A stretch of DNA of 64,000 nt from Bacilli bacterium (lineage in GTDB: Bacteria; Bacillota_I; Bacilli_A; RF39; UBA660). The notes below the pieces were generated by a model, which worked only from the letters and a program-made list of their open reading frames with translations, ran no database searches and was not told the origin of the DNA. This document shows, one piece after another, positions 21,247 to 31,559 of the stretch. Where the stretch lies: NCBI GenBank assembly GCA_016297695.1, contig JAEDGC010000002.1, positions 1 to 64,000 on the forward strand, read 5' to 3'. A program made the translations under genes and the position numbers. Numbering within the stretch: position 1 is the first letter of the stretch; every line of letters begins with the position of its first letter.

Positions 21247-22256
21247 ATGGCTATAGAATTAATTTCTACAATCGTTCCAAAAAATAACGGAAGTTTTGCT
21301 ATTGCTCTCACCTATCAAATGATATAAAAGGTGGATTACATTCTGTTACAACAATAACCGAGAGAGATAATATATCTACAAGTAGATTACAAGATGGTAT
21401 GTTATGCTATGTTGGTGGAACAACTAGAAAATATTTTAAGTGGGAAGATAATCAATGGAGTGAATTTAGTAGTGGTAATGGTGGAGGCAACTCTTTAATA
21501 TTTAGAGTTGATACTATAGAAGATAGAGATTCTATTAATACTGTCACACTTGAGTATGGAAGTTTATGTCATGTCTTAAATGACGTTAATTTTAGATATA
21601 TGTATTATTATGGTAAAAATGGTTGGACTTCTATAAGCCATGAGTATAAAGTATGGATAGGTAAAGAACCTCCACAAGATAAAAAATCTTTATGGGTAGA
21701 TACAAGAATAATAGAAGCAGACCCAAATAAACAAAATACATATCCTCCTATAATTAAATATTTAGTAGATTTAGTTAATAGACAAAATAATACGATTATA
21801 AACTTAAGCAGTCAAATTAGTATATTAGAAAATGAAATAGATTTAATTAAACAAGCTATTGAAAATGGTGGTGGAGGTATTGTAGATAATAATATATATT
21901 TAACTACTGAGGATGATAAAATATTTATTACAGAAGATGGAATACCAATTATTACAGAAGAAGGGAACACTGAACCCCCTACTAAACCTCCTACTGAAAC
22001 TATTGACAGAATATTGCTTACAGAAGATGGAAATCATTTTATCACAGAAGATGGTAAATATTTTGAATTAGAAACTAAAACTCCTACTAGTGATAGTAGT
22101 GGTGATGAAGGTGATACTAATGAATTTATTGTATCATATACTTCTTCAACTGAAACATTAAACATTACTTCTAATTCAGCAACAGTAAGTGGAGAAACAT
22201 TAATAATAAACAATGATAAAGTAACGGTATCAGGAGAAAAATTAATAATAAATTAA
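21247..22256 (+). CDS. Baseplate/fibre protein, frame-shifted near 21310
   Basis: A good ribosome site (AGGAGGTGG) precedes ATG 21247, which reads MAIELISTIVPKNNGSFAIAL and then stops at 21325-21327. A different frame, open from about 21288 to the TAA at 22254-22256, continues the expected text (LSNDIKGGLHSVTTITERD ... DGMLCYVGG ... KWEDNQWS). The gene is therefore intact except for a shift near CTCACCTATC at 21306-21315. Removal of five bases (CACCT) gives a smooth join; one missing base would also do. The C-terminal part is low-complexity (repeated TEDG-ITEDG, PPTKPPTE) and resembles virion fibre linkers. It may be a real mutation, a sequence error, or recoding. Confidence 0.6.
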
Positions 22257-22273
22257 TATAAGGAGGGAAATAA

Positions 22274-23968
22274 ATGGCAGATATTACTAAATTGAATATA
22301 AATGGAACAGATTATAATATTAAAGATGAAATTGTTAGAGGTTTAGTAACAACATTGCAAAATGAAGGTTATATAAAGGCTAGTGATATAATAGATGTTT
22401 TGACCTCAACAAATGCTAATGTTCCATTGTCGGCTAACCAAGGTAGAGAATTAAATGTTACAAAAATAGATAATATCACAATATCAGGAAATATATTAAG
22501 ATTTACAGCTAGTGGAAATACTATAGGTTCAATTGAACTTCCTACTCTTACAACTAATCAGTCGACTCAATTAAATACAGCATACAATCACTCACAATCA
22601 ACTCACGCTCCAAGCAATGCTGAAGCAAACGTTCAATCAGATTGGAATGTCACAGATACAAATTCAGATGCATATATTGCTAATAAACCAACTAAAGTAA
22701 GTGCATTCACTAATGATGCCAAATATGTTAATGAAACTTATGTAGATAATGCGATAGAAAATATAAGTGCAAGTAATATACCAATACAAGATACAGCTAA
22801 TAATTTTACAGCTACTAATGTAGAAGGAGCTTTAGCAGAGCTTTTTCAATTTGTCAGTAATGGAAAAACTTTAATTGCTAGTGCTATTACTGACATGGGA
22901 GTTGCTACTAGCAATACAGATAGTTTTGAGGTTATGGCAAATAATATAAGAATGATTTTAGGTAGTTCAGGCGAAATTACTACTCATACTATAACTAATA
23001 ACTTAACTAATTGTACTACTAATAACAATAATGAAAGTGTATTAAGTAATTCTAGTTATTCAGCTATAATAACAGCTAATAATGGATATACAAATTTAAG
23101 TATAACAGTTACTATGGGTGAAATTGATATTACTTCAAACGTTGTTAGAGGAAATATTATTAATATACCAAATGTTACTGGAAACATATCTATAACTGCT
23201 AGAGCTACGCAATCATCAACTGAAGTGGTTATTGATGAATCATTAGAAATATTAACATCATTTAACTATATTAATATGACAGAAGGAGGATATAAGATAT
23301 TATATGTTAAACTATCAAAACAACCTACTTCTAATGTTGTTGTAAATATTTCATCATCTTCATCAAACTTATTACTTTCAAAATCTTCATTAATATTCAC
23401 TAATACTAATTGGTATACTTCTCAAAGTGTTAATGTAATATCATCTAGTGATACAAACACAATAGATGAAATGTATCAATTAACTTTATCATCTAGTGGA
23501 TTATCAGATAAAATTGTAACAATAGATGTTACTGATGAATCTAATAGTGGATTTGAAGTATTATATAATAATGGTGAATTAATAAGTGGGGCTAGTTTAT
23601 CATTAACTAATGCTACTGATAATGGTACTTATATAACAACTAATATGAATGCAGATGAATCTATAATTATATCTGGCTATAAATTGAATTTAAATAAAAA
23701 TGATAAAGTTCACTTATTAGTTGGATTGGCTACTACTGACCCAGCTAGTATATATAGTATACGTTCTATGCAGTTAGGTGATAATTCAGCAAATGATATA
23801 AGTGGTTCTAATATGATTTCAGAAGAAGCAATTAGTAAGAATTTAGTCAATGGAAAAGTTGATACTTATTGGACTGTTGCAAGTTCGTTATCCAATATAG
23901 AATTAACATTTACTGGATATTTTGCAAGAGTAAATATATATAAAATTTATATTGAAAGGGGGAATTAG
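22274..23968 (+). CDS. Phage tail/fibre protein with Ig-like domain
   Basis: 564 residues, AGGAGGG before ATG. The N-terminus (DITKLNINGTDYNIKDE) matches the start found on many Gram-positive phage structural proteins. Residues 100-200 contain phrases common in tail fibres (SDWNVTDTNSDAYIANKP). Residues about 238-320 form one copy of the NLTNCTTNNNNESVLS / ITVTMGEIDIT / IPNVTGNISITA Ig-like unit. Four further copies of this unit occur in the next gene, with close DNA similarity. The C-terminal 150 residues look like a beta-sandwich. The probable role is a host-surface-binding component. No enzyme motif was seen. Confidence 0.75.
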   Translation: MADITKLNINGTDYNIKDEIVRGLVTTLQNEGYIKASDIIDVLTSTNANVPLSANQGRELNVTKIDNITISGNILRFTASGNTIGSIELPTLTTNQSTQLNTAYNHSQSTHAPSNAEANVQSDWNVTDTNSDAYIANKPTKVSAFTNDAKYVNETYVDNAIENISASNIPIQDTANNFTATNVEGALAELFQFVSNGKTLIASAITDMGVATSNTDSFEVMANNIRMILGSSGEITTHTITNNLTNCTTNNNNESVLSNSSYSAIITANNGYTNLSITVTMGEIDITSNVVRGNIINIPNVTGNISITARATQSSTEVVIDESLEILTSFNYINMTEGGYKILYVKLSKQPTSNVVVNISSSSSNLLLSKSSLIFTNTNWYTSQSVNVISSSDTNTIDEMYQLTLSSSGLSDKIVTIDVTDESNSGFEVLYNNGELISGASLSLTNATDNGTYITTNMNADESIIISGYKLNLNKNDKVHLLVGLATTDPASIYSIRSMQLGDNSANDISGSNMISEEAISKNLVNGKVDTYWTVASSLSNIELTFTGYFARVNIYKIYIERGN

Positions 23969-23971
23969 TAT

Positions 23972-26900
23972 ATGCCAAACAGTATAAATATAACAAATAA
24001 TTTAACATCAACAAGTATACCAGAATTATACATAAGATATTTTAATCCTAAGATAAATATTAACACAGATATAATAATACCATATTATGTATCAGATAGC
24101 ACACAAGAAGAGTTTTTAAGAAATACAAATACTAAAAGTTTTACAACTATTGTAAAAATAGGTAATAACACTTTTTCTCAAACTACTAATGCTGGAGAGT
24201 ATTCTATAAATATAGGTAGTATATCTACTACTGGAGAAACATATTTTAGTATATATACAATAGATGAAAACGGTGTAGCAAGTGTTGAACAATTTTTTGA
24301 TATTTTAATAATAGATAGTTCATATACTATAACATCTTCTCAAACTTATACTATGGTTGAATCAGATTTAACGAAACATAATATAGTTGTTGGAGAAAGT
24401 GTAAGTAATACCGTAGCTCAATCAAATAATACTGGATTAAATAATCTATTTAATGAGGTTAAAAACAACGGATATAGAAAAATAATCATGTTAAATAGAA
24501 TATATATGTTAGATTATCACGGTGATAAGATAATGCCACCAAGTGAATTTACTGTAGATATGAATAATGCAACATTTAAGGCTACTCAATGCACTGATAT
24601 AAATGTAGCTAATTTAGTAGATTTAAGAGATTGTTTTGATACACATGTTATTAATGGAAAATTAGTTGGTAATTATGACGGTTTTGATTTTGCTACAACT
24701 CAATCAACTACTGGATATCATATACCAGGAGAAGGGTTAGCTGTAGCCGAAATGAATGGGGCTAGATATTCATCATTTGAAAATATGGATATGTCATATT
24801 CTGTTGGTTATAACTTAGGTATTTTTGGTGGTAAGGATGCTGGATATATTGGTTCTCCTGGAAGTTTAAAATTTTCTAACGCTTATTATATAAATGGTAA
24901 TAATACTGTTAATAGTGATATTTTAAGTACAACTGATTTAATAGATATAACAGGTCTATTAGATAGAGGAGAAATCCAATGTAGTGTGTACTTAAATTAT
25001 GGAGGTCTTAAGCTTAATAAAGCTGAATTATTTATACATTTTTATAATAGTTCTAGTAATTATATGACAACTATTAAAACTAGACAATATCAAATAGTTA
25101 AAATTCCAAATGGTGCTACACAGATAAGAGTTACTGGATTTACTGCATCTAGCACAGATAATTCTGGTTTAAGTATATGTCATACAGGATATTCTAAAAA
25201 TTGTGGGTTAATAAATATTAAATCTCATAACACTAGAACGTGTGCTATGCATCCAGGCATATATAATCATTTGTTAATCAAAAACTGTACATTTAATCGT
25301 GTTGCTGATGAAAATGAATATAAAGTAACTAAACTAGCACTAGATTTTGAAGATGGATATGAAAACGGTAGAAATCTATTTTTTATTAATAATGAAGTAT
25401 ATGAAGGTACATCTGCCTTAACAATACAAAGATGTTTTAATGCTAATATTATAGGATGTAGAAATTTTGGATTAGATACTAGGGGACATATAAAAGGAGC
25501 TTATATTAAAAATAATTTCTTTAATAATGGAGATATATATACTACTAACTTTGATTCACAGTCTCATCTTAAACTAATTAATAATACATTCTTTAAAACT
25601 TTAAATTTCTTAAAATGGGACGATACTGGAAATTATGATAGTATAGGATTAACAGAATTGGATTGTAAAAATGGATATACAAATAATAAAAATTGTACTT
25701 TATTTATAAGGAACGAAAGTAGTGGTAGTGGAGATAGTGGAGGTAGTGGTGGAACAGATACTCCTTCTTCTTACACTATAACTAATAACTTAACTAATTG
25801 TACTACTAATAACAATAATGAAAGTGTATCAAGTAATTCAAACTACACTGCAACAATTACAGCTAATAGTGGATATGTTATGGCATCTATAGTAGTAACT
25901 ATGGGCGGAGCTGATATATCAGATACAGCAGTTAGTGGAAATAATATCAATATTTCTAATGTAACAGGAAACATAGTAATAACAGCAGTCGCTTCAGAAC
26001 AAGCTGAAGTACTTCCTAATATAACTTTATTTGACAATGGTTTAATTGAAGGTTATACTATATCTAATGGAGCAAACTATGAAGTTAGTAACGTTATAAC
26101 ATTAAGTCATGGTGATAATACATATTTCGGATTTGACCAAACTGTAACATTTAATTCTGGAGATAGTATAAACTTTGTTATTAATACTTGCGGAAGTGAT
26201 TCCTCATCATTCATAACTAGAGTTTGTTATTTAGATGATAATAATACATTACAAGGATATGAAACATCTGTAACTGATGATGTTATTTCTGCTGGACTGC
26301 CTTATGTATTAACTCATACATTTAATTCAAAGGTTACTATTAAACCAGCTTTAATGAAGTACTTTGGTAACATTACTATAAGTAAAGTATATGTAACAAG
26401 AGCTGGAAGTACAGATGATACTACATACTATACTGTTGTTAATAATTTAACTAATTGTACTACTAATAACAATAGTGTAACTGTATCAAGTGATTCAAGT
26501 TATTCAGCTACAATAACAGCTAACGATGGATATACAATATCTTCAATAACTGTTACTATGGGTGGAGAAGATATAACTTCAAATGTTGTTAGTGGAAATA
26601 ATATTAATATACCAAATGTTACAGGAAATATAGTAATAACTGCCAATACATATGATACTTACACTATAACTAATAACTTAACTAATTGTACTACTAATAA
26701 CAATAGTGTAACTGTATCAAGTGATTCAAGTTATTCAGCTACAATAACAGCTAACGATGGATATACAATATCTTCAATAACTGTTACTATGGGAGAAACT
26801 AATATTACAAATAGTGCTGTAAGTGAAAATAATATTAACATATCTAGTGTAACTGGTAATATAGTAATAACAGCAGTTGCTTCAGAACAAGCTGAAGTAC

Positions 26901-29626
26901 TTCCTAACATAACTTTATTTGATAACGGTTTAACCGAAGGATACACTATATCTAACGGAGTAAATTATACAGTAGGTGATAAAATAACATTAAGTCATAG
27001 TGCTAACACTTACTTTGGGTTTGACCAAACTGTAACATTTAATGCAGGTGATAGTATAAACTTTATTATTGATACTTGTAGTCATGATTCTAGTGATTAT
27101 AATACTAGAGTTTGTTATATTAACAATAATAATACATTACAAGGATATGAAACATCTGTAACTGATGATGTTATTTCTGCTGGACTACCATACAAACTAA
27201 CACATACATTTACATCTAAAACTACAATTAGACCAGCTTTAATGAAGTACTTTGGTAATATAACTATAAGTAAAGTATATGTAATAAGAGCTGGAAATTC
27301 AGATGATACTATATATTATTCTGTTGTTAATAACTTAACTAATTGTACTACTAATAATTCAAGTGCAAGTGTATCAAGTGATTCAAGTTACTCAGCAACA
27401 ATTACACCTGATGATGGATATACAATATCTTCAATAACTGTTACTATGGGTGGAGAAGATATAACTTCAAATGTTGTTAGTGGAAATAATATTAATATTT
27501 CTAATGTAACTGGTAATATAGTTATAACTGCTAATACATCTGCTACTTACACAATAACTAGAAATGTAACTAATTGTACTTCTACTGGAGGCTCAAGTAT
27601 TGATACTTCAATAACTACAACATTCCAAAGTGTAGTTGCTCCTAATGATGGATATACATTAGAAACATTGACTGTAAGTATGGGTGGAGTTGATTATACT
27701 AATAGACCTAACGTTATTACAGATATGGAATGGAATGGAAAACCTGCTAAACTAATAACCATCGAAAATGTAAATGGTGATATAGTAATTACAGCTAGTG
27801 CTATTCAACAATCAACTCCTCCTACAGGTGGTGGTAGTGGAGGAGATACTGGCGGAGACACTGGAGGAGACAGTGGTGAATTAACTTATACTTCGGCGGT
27901 ATCTGAAGATTTTACAACATTAGGCGAGTGTAGTGGTATAAGCATAGATAGTAGTAATAACTTGGTAGCTAGCACTTTAGGCAAATTTGGTATGGTAAAA
28001 CTTAATAAGCCTGTTAGGAAATTACAATTCAATGTTAGAGATAACCAAGGTGACCATGGAGCTTTATGTTGGTATATCTATAATACTTATAAGGATGGCG
28101 CCATGGATAAGTATAATATGATTGCCTTAAGTGATGTAGCTGGTGGAGAAAATGGTAAACTTTTCAAAATGTCTATACCAGGAACATATTCACAACAAAT
28201 AGGTAAATTAGATATACCTGCAATCAATCCTGGAGAACAATTAACTATTGAAATTACTGATAATGCTCCAACTACCAAGCAATATAAGGATGAAAGAACA
28301 AATGACACTGTAATGACAACTGAAATTATTACTACTCATACTATAAAGAGAGCTGATGGTACTATATTAGCAACTCTAACTGGTAATATGAGTGCATGGT
28401 GTGGACAATCTACTAATTCATCTCCATTCTGTAGCAATATTCAATACGTGCCGGAAGTGGTGTATGATAACCCATCTTATAGTGTTAAAGATTATAAAAT
28501 AACATTATCACAAGACGGATATAGCGAAGTCTTTGATGCTAATAATCACATCTATGATGTTTACTGTGAAAACTTTAAGGATTTTGTTTGGGAAGGCGAA
28601 AACTATGCCCTTGCTCTATTTAGAGGCAGTACAGGAAGTAAATTTAGAATTAATGGTATGTGTCCTAGTGCCTTTGGATACAGAGTGCTAAATAAGGAGA
28701 ACAGCACGGAACCTTATGACTTACTTGACGATGCTTATGTACCTACAGTTAATAATTTCAATTTTTCTGTAGGCTTCCGAAATGGAGATTTAGAACATCA
28801 ACATCAAGTAGATACTTCTTTATTAGAGGAATGCATATCTACATTGAATTGTGCTTTACCAGCCTTCAATTACAGTGTAGATAGCACTAGTAGGAATTCT
28901 GTAGTAGTGGACGAATATAATGAAACATGGTATGGATTATCAATGACCGTAGATGACCATTATGAAATAAAAATAAATCAAACTAACCTAATTGATAATT
29001 ATGGGACTCTTAATTCTTCAACAGTAAACTATAGAGCTTGGAAAAGTACTCTAGTCCATGAACTAGGACATTCTTTAGGGTTTGATGATAATGCCTCCCA
29101 TTTCCCAACTTTATATACATATCGTAGAACTAGACCTGAGGTTTACTACTTACAAGCTCCAGACATCTATACATTAAAATCGCTATATAAAGAAAAATAC
29201 AATATAGATATAAGTAAAAGCCAAGAAGATATAAATGCACAAGTTGTTGCATTAGGATTAGGAACTCATGCATCAACTGATAAACCAAGTGGCAGAATAT
29301 TATCTGTTCACTTTGACTACCCAGCATATACAAATAATGAACTTTATGATAAAGCTGATTTAATAGTTGAAGGTAAATTAGAATTTGACAGATGTGAAAA
29401 TATTAATATAGGCAGTGAGAATAGCCCACTTATATTGGAATATAATGTTTATAAAATTATTCCAAATAGTGTTATTAAAGGTGAAATAGCTAATTATGAA
29501 TTAAAAATACATATATCTGAAAAGATAGGTATAGGAACTAACAACACTTATAAATTATATTTAAAACAATTTGAAAATACTCCTTGTTCATTAGTTAATA
29601 TTAAACAAGGTATAATAGAGTTATAA
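23972..29626 (+). CDS. Large tail fibre: beta-helix, Ig-like repeats and C-terminal zinc metalloprotease
   Basis: 1,884 residues, AAAGGGGGAA before ATG. Residues about 110-580 read like a right-handed parallel beta-helix (repeated N-rich turns such as GLINIKSHNTRTC, LLIKNCTF, NIIGCRNFG), as in polysaccharide-degrading tailspikes. A Gly/Ser linker near 583 leads to four Ig-like repeat units and two intervening VLPNITLFDNG domains, up to about 1285. After a GGDTGGDTGGDSG linker comes a zincin domain with HELGHSLGFDD near residue 1695: two His, catalytic Glu, and Asp as the likely third zinc ligand. It may digest surface polysaccharide and protein during adsorption. Activity is inferred from motifs only. 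Confidence 0.82.
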   Translation: MPNSINITNNLTSTSIPELYIRYFNPKININTDIIIPYYVSDSTQEEFLRNTNTKSFTTIVKIGNNTFSQTTNAGEYSINIGSISTTGETYFSIYTIDENGVASVEQFFDILIIDSSYTITSSQTYTMVESDLTKHNIVVGESVSNTVAQSNNTGLNNLFNEVKNNGYRKIIMLNRIYMLDYHGDKIMPPSEFTVDMNNATFKATQCTDINVANLVDLRDCFDTHVINGKLVGNYDGFDFATTQSTTGYHIPGEGLAVAEMNGARYSSFENMDMSYSVGYNLGIFGGKDAGYIGSPGSLKFSNAYYINGNNTVNSDILSTTDLIDITGLLDRGEIQCSVYLNYGGLKLNKAELFIHFYNSSSNYMTTIKTRQYQIVKIPNGATQIRVTGFTASSTDNSGLSICHTGYSKNCGLINIKSHNTRTCAMHPGIYNHLLIKNCTFNRVADENEYKVTKLALDFEDGYENGRNLFFINNEVYEGTSALTIQRCFNANIIGCRNFGLDTRGHIKGAYIKNNFFNNGDIYTTNFDSQSHLKLINNTFFKTLNFLKWDDTGNYDSIGLTELDCKNGYTNNKNCTLFIRNESSGSGDSGGSGGTDTPSSYTITNNLTNCTTNNNNESVSSNSNYTATITANSGYVMASIVVTMGGADISDTAVSGNNINISNVTGNIVITAVASEQAEVLPNITLFDNGLIEGYTISNGANYEVSNVITLSHGDNTYFGFDQTVTFNSGDSINFVINTCGSDSSSFITRVCYLDDNNTLQGYETSVTDDVISAGLPYVLTHTFNSKVTIKPALMKYFGNITISKVYVTRAGSTDDTTYYTVVNNLTNCTTNNNSVTVSSDSSYSATITANDGYTISSITVTMGGEDITSNVVSGNNINIPNVTGNIVITANTYDTYTITNNLTNCTTNNNSVTVSSDSSYSATITANDGYTISSITVTMGETNITNSAVSENNINISSVTGNIVITAVASEQAEVLPNITLFDNGLTEGYTISNGVNYTVGDKITLSHSANTYFGFDQTVTFNAGDSINFIIDTCSHDSSDYNTRVCYINNNNTLQGYETSVTDDVISAGLPYKLTHTFTSKTTIRPALMKYFGNITISKVYVIRAGNSDDTIYYSVVNNLTNCTTNNSSASVSSDSSYSATITPDDGYTISSITVTMGGEDITSNVVSGNNINISNVTGNIVITANTSATYTITRNVTNCTSTGGSSIDTSITTTFQSVVAPNDGYTLETLTVSMGGVDYTNRPNVITDMEWNGKPAKLITIENVNGDIVITASAIQQSTPPTGGGSGGDTGGDTGGDSGELTYTSAVSEDFTTLGECSGISIDSSNNLVASTLGKFGMVKLNKPVRKLQFNVRDNQGDHGALCWYIYNTYKDGAMDKYNMIALSDVAGGENGKLFKMSIPGTYSQQIGKLDIPAINPGEQLTIEITDNAPTTKQYKDERTNDTVMTTEIITTHTIKRADGTILATLTGNMSAWCGQSTNSSPFCSNIQYVPEVVYDNPSYSVKDYKITLSQDGYSEVFDANNHIYDVYCENFKDFVWEGENYALALFRGSTGSKFRINGMCPSAFGYRVLNKENSTEPYDLLDDAYVPTVNNFNFSVGFRNGDLEHQHQVDTSLLEECISTLNCALPAFNYSVDSTSRNSVVVDEYNETWYGLSMTVDDHYEIKINQTNLIDNYGTLNSSTVNYRAWKSTLVHELGHSLGFDDNASHFPTLYTYRRTRPEVYYLQAPDIYTLKSLYKEKYNIDISKSQEDINAQVVALGLGTHASTDKPSGRILSVHFDYPAYTNNELYDKADLIVEGKLEFDRCENINIGSENSPLILEYNVYKIIPNSVIKGEIANYELKIHISEKIGIGTNNTYKLYLKQFENTPCSLVNIKQGIIEL
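25773..27540 (+). repeat. Near-identical Ig-like repeats in the fibre gene
   Basis: Units of about 210 bp encoding NLTNCTTNNN...VTMGG...NVTGNIVITA begin near 25773, 26434, 26661 and 27321. Two longer units of about 435 bp (VLPNITLFDNG ... KVYVTRAGN) begin near 26010 and 26900. The arrangement is a duplication of roughly 890 bp. A fifth short copy lies in the previous gene (about 22987). Long stretches are identical in DNA, so recombination between copies is likely. Confidence 0.85.
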
Positions 29627-29651
29627 TTAAATATTATATTATAATAAATTT

Positions 29652-29682
29652 ACTTATGAAGAGATTTTCTCTTCATAAGTAT
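29652..29682 (+). terminator. Hairpin terminator after fibre gene
   Basis: ACTTATGAAGAGA and TCTCTTCATAAGT form a perfect 13-bp stem with loop TTT (29652-29680), then ATTTATGAT. It closely resembles the hairpin at 40863-40895, which likewise precedes an ATG reading VNLDINNRDKIVEF. The U tract is weak. Confidence 0.65.
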
Positions 29683-29692
29683 TTATGATAAT

Positions 29693-29824
29693 ATGAATGT
29701 AAATTTAGATATTAATAATAGAGATAAAATAGTAGAATTTTATTATAAACAAACAAAAGGAAATATAACTATAAGTAAAGTATATGTAATAAGAGCTGGA
29801 AATTCAGATGATGTTACATATTAA
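29693..29824 (+). pseudogene. Chimeric 43-codon remnant joining two local genes
   Basis: The reading frame encodes 43 residues. Residues 1-22 match the start of the gene at 40919 (VNLDINNRDKIVEF, then differing). Residues 23-43 (GNITISKVYVIRAGNSDD) are a copy of the fibre repeat encoded near 27255. The join is in frame at the shared AAAGG/GGTAAT-like sequence. No ribosome site precedes the ATG, so translation is doubtful. Together with the duplicated terminator just upstream, it looks like a recombination scar. Confidence 0.7.
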
Positions 29825-29835
29825 AGTGGAAAATA

Positions 29836-29877
29836 TTAGTCAATACAAGCATAAAAATATTAGCTTGTATTGACTAA
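29836..29877 (+). other. Long perfect hairpin before the metallophosphoesterase gene
   Basis: TTAGTCAATACAAGC (29836-29850) pairs over 15 bp with GCTTGTATTGACTAA (29863-29877) around a 12-base loop. No U tract follows, and the next ribosome site is only 24 bases downstream. It could be a terminator, an RNA processing site, or a 5' stabiliser of the following message; the sequence does not decide. Confidence 0.6.
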
Positions 29878-29915
29878 CTAATATTGAAATTTATTATATA
29901 AAGGAGTTGAAGAAA

Positions 29916-31301
29916 ATGGCTTCAATTAAAAAGAGTGAATTGCAAGAAATTGGCTTAATCAATGATGGAGATATTTTAGATATTGTTACTACTGCTGGAG
30001 TTAATAGAAAAATAAAATTCTCTACTATTAAAGATGCTATTAATAACAGTGTAGCAAATTATCTAGATGTTAGGTCTAAAAATGGAACTATATATAGAAT
30101 AACAATAAATAATGAAGGAGAAATAATTTGTTATAATGCTGAAGCGTATACATCTAATAGTCCAGAAAAAGGTGAAAGTGGTAGATATGCTGGATTAATA
30201 ATAAATATGATATATGGTGGAGGTAACAATAAAAATAATACTGCTTGTTCTCATCATTTTATAGAATTGTATAACAATAGTACAAGTAGTACAGATTTAA
30301 ATTTAAAAGGATTATATATAAGTGTAAAAAGTAATACTGGTGAATGGCAATCATTAGCTTTAGAAGGAATTATACCTTATCAACATTCTTTCTTAATAAG
30401 ATGTAATCAAATAACAAGTCCAGTATTATTAGGATGTAGATGTAAAATAAATGATTACGACCAAGAATGGAAAATAGATTTACCAGATGTTGGGTTCTCA
30501 GCTTACCTATCTATAGGTACTCCAACTAGTGAAAATCCATTTAATTCAGATGGTAATTTAAACAAAGAGGTTGGATATATAGATTTAATGGGTGCTGGTG
30601 GAGAACAAGACGGTCAAGGTGTTAAAGCATTTGAAAAAGCATATCCAATGCTTATGACTAAAGATATAGGTTGCCGTAGATTAGATTTATATGATACAGA
30701 TAATAACCAAAAAGATTGTAGAGCAGTAAATTGGAAAACTTGTGATGTTACATTATATAAACCAAGATGTATAAAAGATGGGAAATGGGATATATACTTT
30801 AACAAAGCTAAATTAAAAGAAACAATACCTAACTTAGTTAATATGTGCTATGGGAAAGATGGCGAAACAACTAGAACATTTACATGGCAATCAGTTTTAA
30901 CAGATGAAGGTTATTTTAAATGGAGAAAAAGAGGAGAAATCCAATGGAATAAAAAACCTTCTGTAAAGGAAATAGTTACTCACTACGATTGTGATGTTAC
31001 ATTACATAGAGTTTTAGTATCTGATTTAGAACCAGGAGTATACGAATATCAATGTGGTGAAGAAGGAGCATGGAGTGACATTGAAACATTTGAAGTAAGA
31101 AAATACGCTCAAACTGCTGATTTAAATAATTATATTCATGATAAAATAAAAATTCTTTGGACTACAGACCAGCAGAGTCCCACTGCTGAAGAAATGGTTG
31201 CAACAGGTGTTTGCTTTAACAATATAGGTGAATGGGAAAAGAATACAGATTATGATTTCCATATAAACACAGGCGATATTTCACAAAATGCCAATAGAAG
31301 T
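29916..31301 (+). CDS. Virion lamin-tail / metallophosphoesterase protein, exon 1
   Basis: ATG 29916 follows AAGGAG by nine bases; the TTG at 29907 is too close. Residues about 90-175 form a lamin-tail (LTD) beta-sandwich (HHFIELYNNSTSSTDLNLKG). Residues about 300-400 resemble the fibronectin-like domain of purple acid phosphatases. A calcineurin-like metallophosphoesterase domain starts near 410 with KILWTTDQQSPT and HINTGDISQN (metal-binding Asp residues). The frame then departs from the family after NRS and ends at 31328. The 5' splice site is placed after 31301, because GAAGU (31297-31301) pairs with GCUUC (31307-31311) with a terminal U-G pair, as in group I P1 helices. Exon 1 gives 462 residues. 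Confidence 0.8.
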
Positions 31302-31506
31302 GATTTGCTTCCTATGTTAAGTAATTAGCATAGCAAACTTTCTGAATTGCTGGAAACCCCTAAAGCTCAAATGCCACAATATCGGAGAAATCACGATATG
31401 ATGGAACGAAAGTAGAAAAAAGTTTTGAGATGACATAAGGTTAAATCCTAAGTGTTGTTAATAATGGGCAATCAGCAGGTAAGATTCTAAGTTTATTTAA
31501 ATTAAG

Positions 31507-31535
31507 TTTACATTTGATAAAAAATATGGTATAAT
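31507..31535 (+). promoter_or_regulatory. Sigma-A promoter for the intron 2 endonuclease gene
   Basis: TTTACA (31507-31512), 17-base spacer beginning TTTGATAA, then TATAAT (31530-31535) followed by ATAAATAAAGAGGG. It matches the promoter family described for the minus-strand operons and lies inside the intron. Confidence 0.78.
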
Positions 31536-31559
31536 ATAAATAAAGAGGGAGTTGATAAT

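Noticed and set aside
21279..21285. A AAA AAT run as a programmed -1 slip site
   Set aside because: After a -1 slip there the next codon is TAA, so it cannot reach the downstream frame.
21399..21401. ATG as start of the baseplate gene after the frameshift
   Set aside because: It falls inside the conserved DGMLCYVGG text and has no ribosome site; the real start is ATG 21247.
25773..27540. Diversity-generating retroelement variable/template repeats
   Set aside because: No reverse transcriptase gene and no adenine-biased substitution pattern; ordinary tandem duplication explains them.
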